Of a stretch of DNA of 16,502 nt, positions 14,980 through 16,502 are shown piece by piece. The translations under genes were made by a program, and so were the position numbers. Numbering within the stretch: the first letter of the stretch is position 1; the number at the start of each line of letters is the position of its first letter. The notes beneath the pieces are model-generated. The model saw nothing but the letters and a program-made list of their open reading frames with translations. It did not search any database and had not been told where the DNA came from. The stretch comes from JBKCHH01 sp046302855. Its GTDB lineage: Bacteria; Pseudomonadota; Alphaproteobacteria; Rickettsiales; UBA8987. The stretch spans positions 1-16,502 of the forward strand of contig JBKCHH010000026.1 in assembly GCA_046302855.1 (NCBI GenBank). The letters are read 5' to 3'.

Positions 14980-16122
14980 ATGAATAAAATTGTTGCAATA
15001 ATTGTAGCAGGGGGAAAGGGGGGCAGAATAAATTCCACCATTCCAAAACAATTTATAGAAATAAACGGCAAATCTATTATTCAGCAAACAATAGAGCGGT
15101 TTTTAGAAGCAAAGGAAATTTCTAGCATTCAAGTGGTAATTAACAAAAACTATGAAGATGAATATACAAAAATCATGCAAAAGATTTCTAGTAATAAACT
15201 TCTGCCCTACTGTTTTGGTGGCAAGGAATTTAGGGGGGAATCTGTTTTGGAGGGTTTAAAAGCGGTAGAAAAGCTAAGGCCAGATTTTGTTTTAATTCAT
15301 GATGCTGTTCGCCCCTTTGTGGATAATGAAATTATTAGTAGGGTTGTGGAGAAGCTAGCACATTTTAAGGCTGTTGCTCCGGCTATTTCTGTAAAGGATT
15401 CGGTTAAAAAAGTTGTTGGTGGTGGTGTGGAAAATATTTCTAGAGACAATTTATTTTTAGCCCAAACTCCGCAAGGGTTTAACTATAAGGAACTATTCAA
15501 TAAGCTAAAGAAGATAGAAGATTTCTCACAAATTACCGATGAAATAAGCCTTTTTTCAAAAGAAGATATTGGGCTGGTTGCAGGGAGTGAAAAAAACTTT
15601 AAAATAACCAGTGATTTTGATTTATCTATGGCACAAAATATGGGAACAAAAACTCTAATAGGCAGTGGCACAGATGTGCATAAGTTTATTGATGGTGAAT
15701 TTATAATTTTAGGGGGGGTAAAAATTCCATACCATAAAAAACTGGACGGACATTCAGATGCTGATGTTCTAATCCACGCCCTAGTAGATGCTATTCTTGG
15801 GGCAATAGGGGAGGGGGATATTGGCGAGCATTTTGCAGATTCTAACCCTAAGTGGAAAGGTGCAGATTCTAGCATTTTTTTGCACTATGCCCTAGACCTG
15901 CTTAATAAAAAAGGCGGGCAAATTAACAATATAGATGCCACTATTTTGGCACAGGCTCCCAAAATTTCCCATCACAAAACTGCTATAAGGGAAAATTTAA
16001 GTAGGCTACTATCAATTGATGCGAAATTCATTAACATAAAGGCAACTACAACCGAAGGGCTTGGCTTTATTGGCAGAAAAGAAGGCATAATGGCAAGTGT
16101 GGTGGTGAGTGTTCAAGTTTAA
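14980..16122 (+). CDS. ispDF: Bifunctional IspD-IspF fusion (MEP pathway)
   Basis: The fusion carries out two non-consecutive steps of the methylerythritol phosphate route to isopentenyl diphosphate: IspD couples MEP to CTP, and IspF cyclises the later phosphorylated intermediate. The IspD half (about 1-220) has AIIVAGGKGGRINSTIPKQF (6-25, containing the CTP-binding Arg and Lys), HDAVRPF (107-113) and RDNLFLAQTPQGF (155-167). The IspF half (about 226-380) has SGTDVHKF with metal ligands Asp232 and His234, GHSDADVLIHAL with His266, and a TTTEGLGFIGR segment near the C-terminus. The 380-residue length is typical of such fusions, which are common in alphaproteobacteria and Campylobacterota. All key residues I can name are present. 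Behind it a convergent argF ends only 11 bp away. Confidence 0.96.
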   Translation: MNKIVAIIVAGGKGGRINSTIPKQFIEINGKSIIQQTIERFLEAKEISSIQVVINKNYEDEYTKIMQKISSNKLLPYCFGGKEFRGESVLEGLKAVEKLRPDFVLIHDAVRPFVDNEIISRVVEKLAHFKAVAPAISVKDSVKKVVGGGVENISRDNLFLAQTPQGFNYKELFNKLKKIEDFSQITDEISLFSKEDIGLVAGSEKNFKITSDFDLSMAQNMGTKTLIGSGTDVHKFIDGEFIILGGVKIPYHKKLDGHSDADVLIHALVDAILGAIGEGDIGEHFADSNPKWKGADSSIFLHYALDLLNKKGGQINNIDATILAQAPKISHHKTAIRENLSRLLSIDAKFINIKATTTEGLGFIGRKEGIMASVVVSVQV

Positions 16123-16133
16123 TAACCCTACCC

Positions 16134-16502
16134 TTAAACCCCCAAGCACCACAGAATAATAGCCTTTTGAATGTGGAGGCGGTTTTCTGCCTCATCAAAA
16201 ATTACGGAATGTTTGCCATCAATTACGCTGGAAGAGACTTCCTCGCCACGATGTGCGGGCAGGCAGTGCATAAATATGGCATCTTTATTCGCCAGTTCAA
16301 TTAAACTCTCAGTTACCTGATAGTTTTTTAAAATATCTTTTTTGAATTTATCGTTAGAATCTCCCATTGAAACCCAAGCGTCGGTCATAACTAAATCTGT
16401 CCCCTTAACTGCCTCTTCTGGTTTTTCAAAATAGGTTATGAACTTCGTGTTTTTAGCCAGAGTTGAAAGCTCTGGTGGGCAAGATACTCGCAAATCGAAC
16501 TT
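16134..16502 (-). CDS. argF: Ornithine carbamoyltransferase, 5' part beyond window
   Basis: ArgF makes citrulline from ornithine and carbamoyl phosphate in arginine synthesis. Only the last 122 or so residues are present. The minus-strand frame stays open to base 16502, reading [12 protein letters not shown] at the edge, so the real start lies outside and the in-frame TTG at 16493 is not a start. Seen: [11 protein letters not shown] (ornithine-side SMG motif), [19 protein letters not shown] with the catalytic HCLP, and [16 protein letters not shown], the conserved C-terminus. Together these separate it from aspartate carbamoyltransferase. The gene is convergent with ispDF, 11 bp apart, leaving no room for an independent terminator. 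Confidence 0.95.
   Translation of the reverse strand, partial: KFDLRVSCPPELSTLAKNTKFITYFEKPEEAVKGTDLVMTDAWVSMGDSNDKFKKDILKNYQVTESLIELANKDAIFMHCLPAHRGEEVSSSVIDGKHSVIFDEAENRLHIQKAIILWCLGV

Noticed and set aside
15712..15718. G7 tract in ispDF (and G5/G6 runs near 15011-15023) as a phase-variation switch
   Set aside because: The gene is an essential-type housekeeping enzyme and the runs encode conserved Gly residues; short G runs are explained by GGG codon use.
5108..16000. Many antisense and alternate-frame open frames inside dnaK, the ATPase, prs, flhA and ispDF
   Set aside because: They lie within strong coding genes and show no family motifs; they are shadows of the real frames.

Overview
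This window reads as a stretch of chromosome from an AT-rich, Gram-negative bacterium, most likely a low-GC alphaproteobacterium. The evidence is an IspD-IspF fusion, an ELM1/DUF1022 protein, a short Psd-family protein, a beta-barrel porin and FlhA. Intergenic gaps are small, one convergent gene pair overlaps, and Shine-Dalgarno sequences are weak or absent. Partial dapF and argF genes mean lysine/peptidoglycan and arginine steps are retained, so this is not an extremely reduced genome. The lineage is inferred from gene content only; I cannot name genus or family.

Layout. 1-2000: the 3' part of dapF, a Psd-family gene whose active-site residues look altered, and rpsD behind a probable promoter. 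1960-5170: a minus-strand atypical SDR overlaps the rpsD end by 9 bp. Divergent from it are an outer-membrane porin and, with no gap, an ELM1-family gene. 5190-7260: dnaK behind a likely heat-shock (RpoH-type) promoter, with no dnaJ following. 7259-8628: a two-gene type II restriction-modification unit (beta-class N6-adenine methyltransferase and a small PD-(D/E)XK nuclease) joined by an ATGA overlap. 8608-11577: a minus-strand P-type cation ATPase with Arg codon use unlike its neighbours, bracketed by two similar direct repeats that each contain a hairpin. This looks like an inserted module. 11596-16502: prs, a 238-bp intergenic region with repeats, minus-strand flhA, divergent ispDF behind a good sigma70-type promoter, and the 3' part of argF on the minus strand.

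How it fits together. Most genes are core housekeeping: diaminopimelate, ribosome, chaperone, PRPP, isoprenoid, arginine and flagellar export. The accessory part is 7.2-11.6 kb, with the restriction-modification pair and the repeat-flanked ATPase between dnaK and prs. The most unusual observations are the paired repeats around the ATPase, the altered catalytic residues in the Psd-family protein, the loss of a SERCA-type M6 aspartate in the ATPase, and the compact terminator/heat-shock promoter before dnaK. I saw no CRISPR array, rRNA, tRNA or transposase. I did not find a clearly undescribed multi-gene system.
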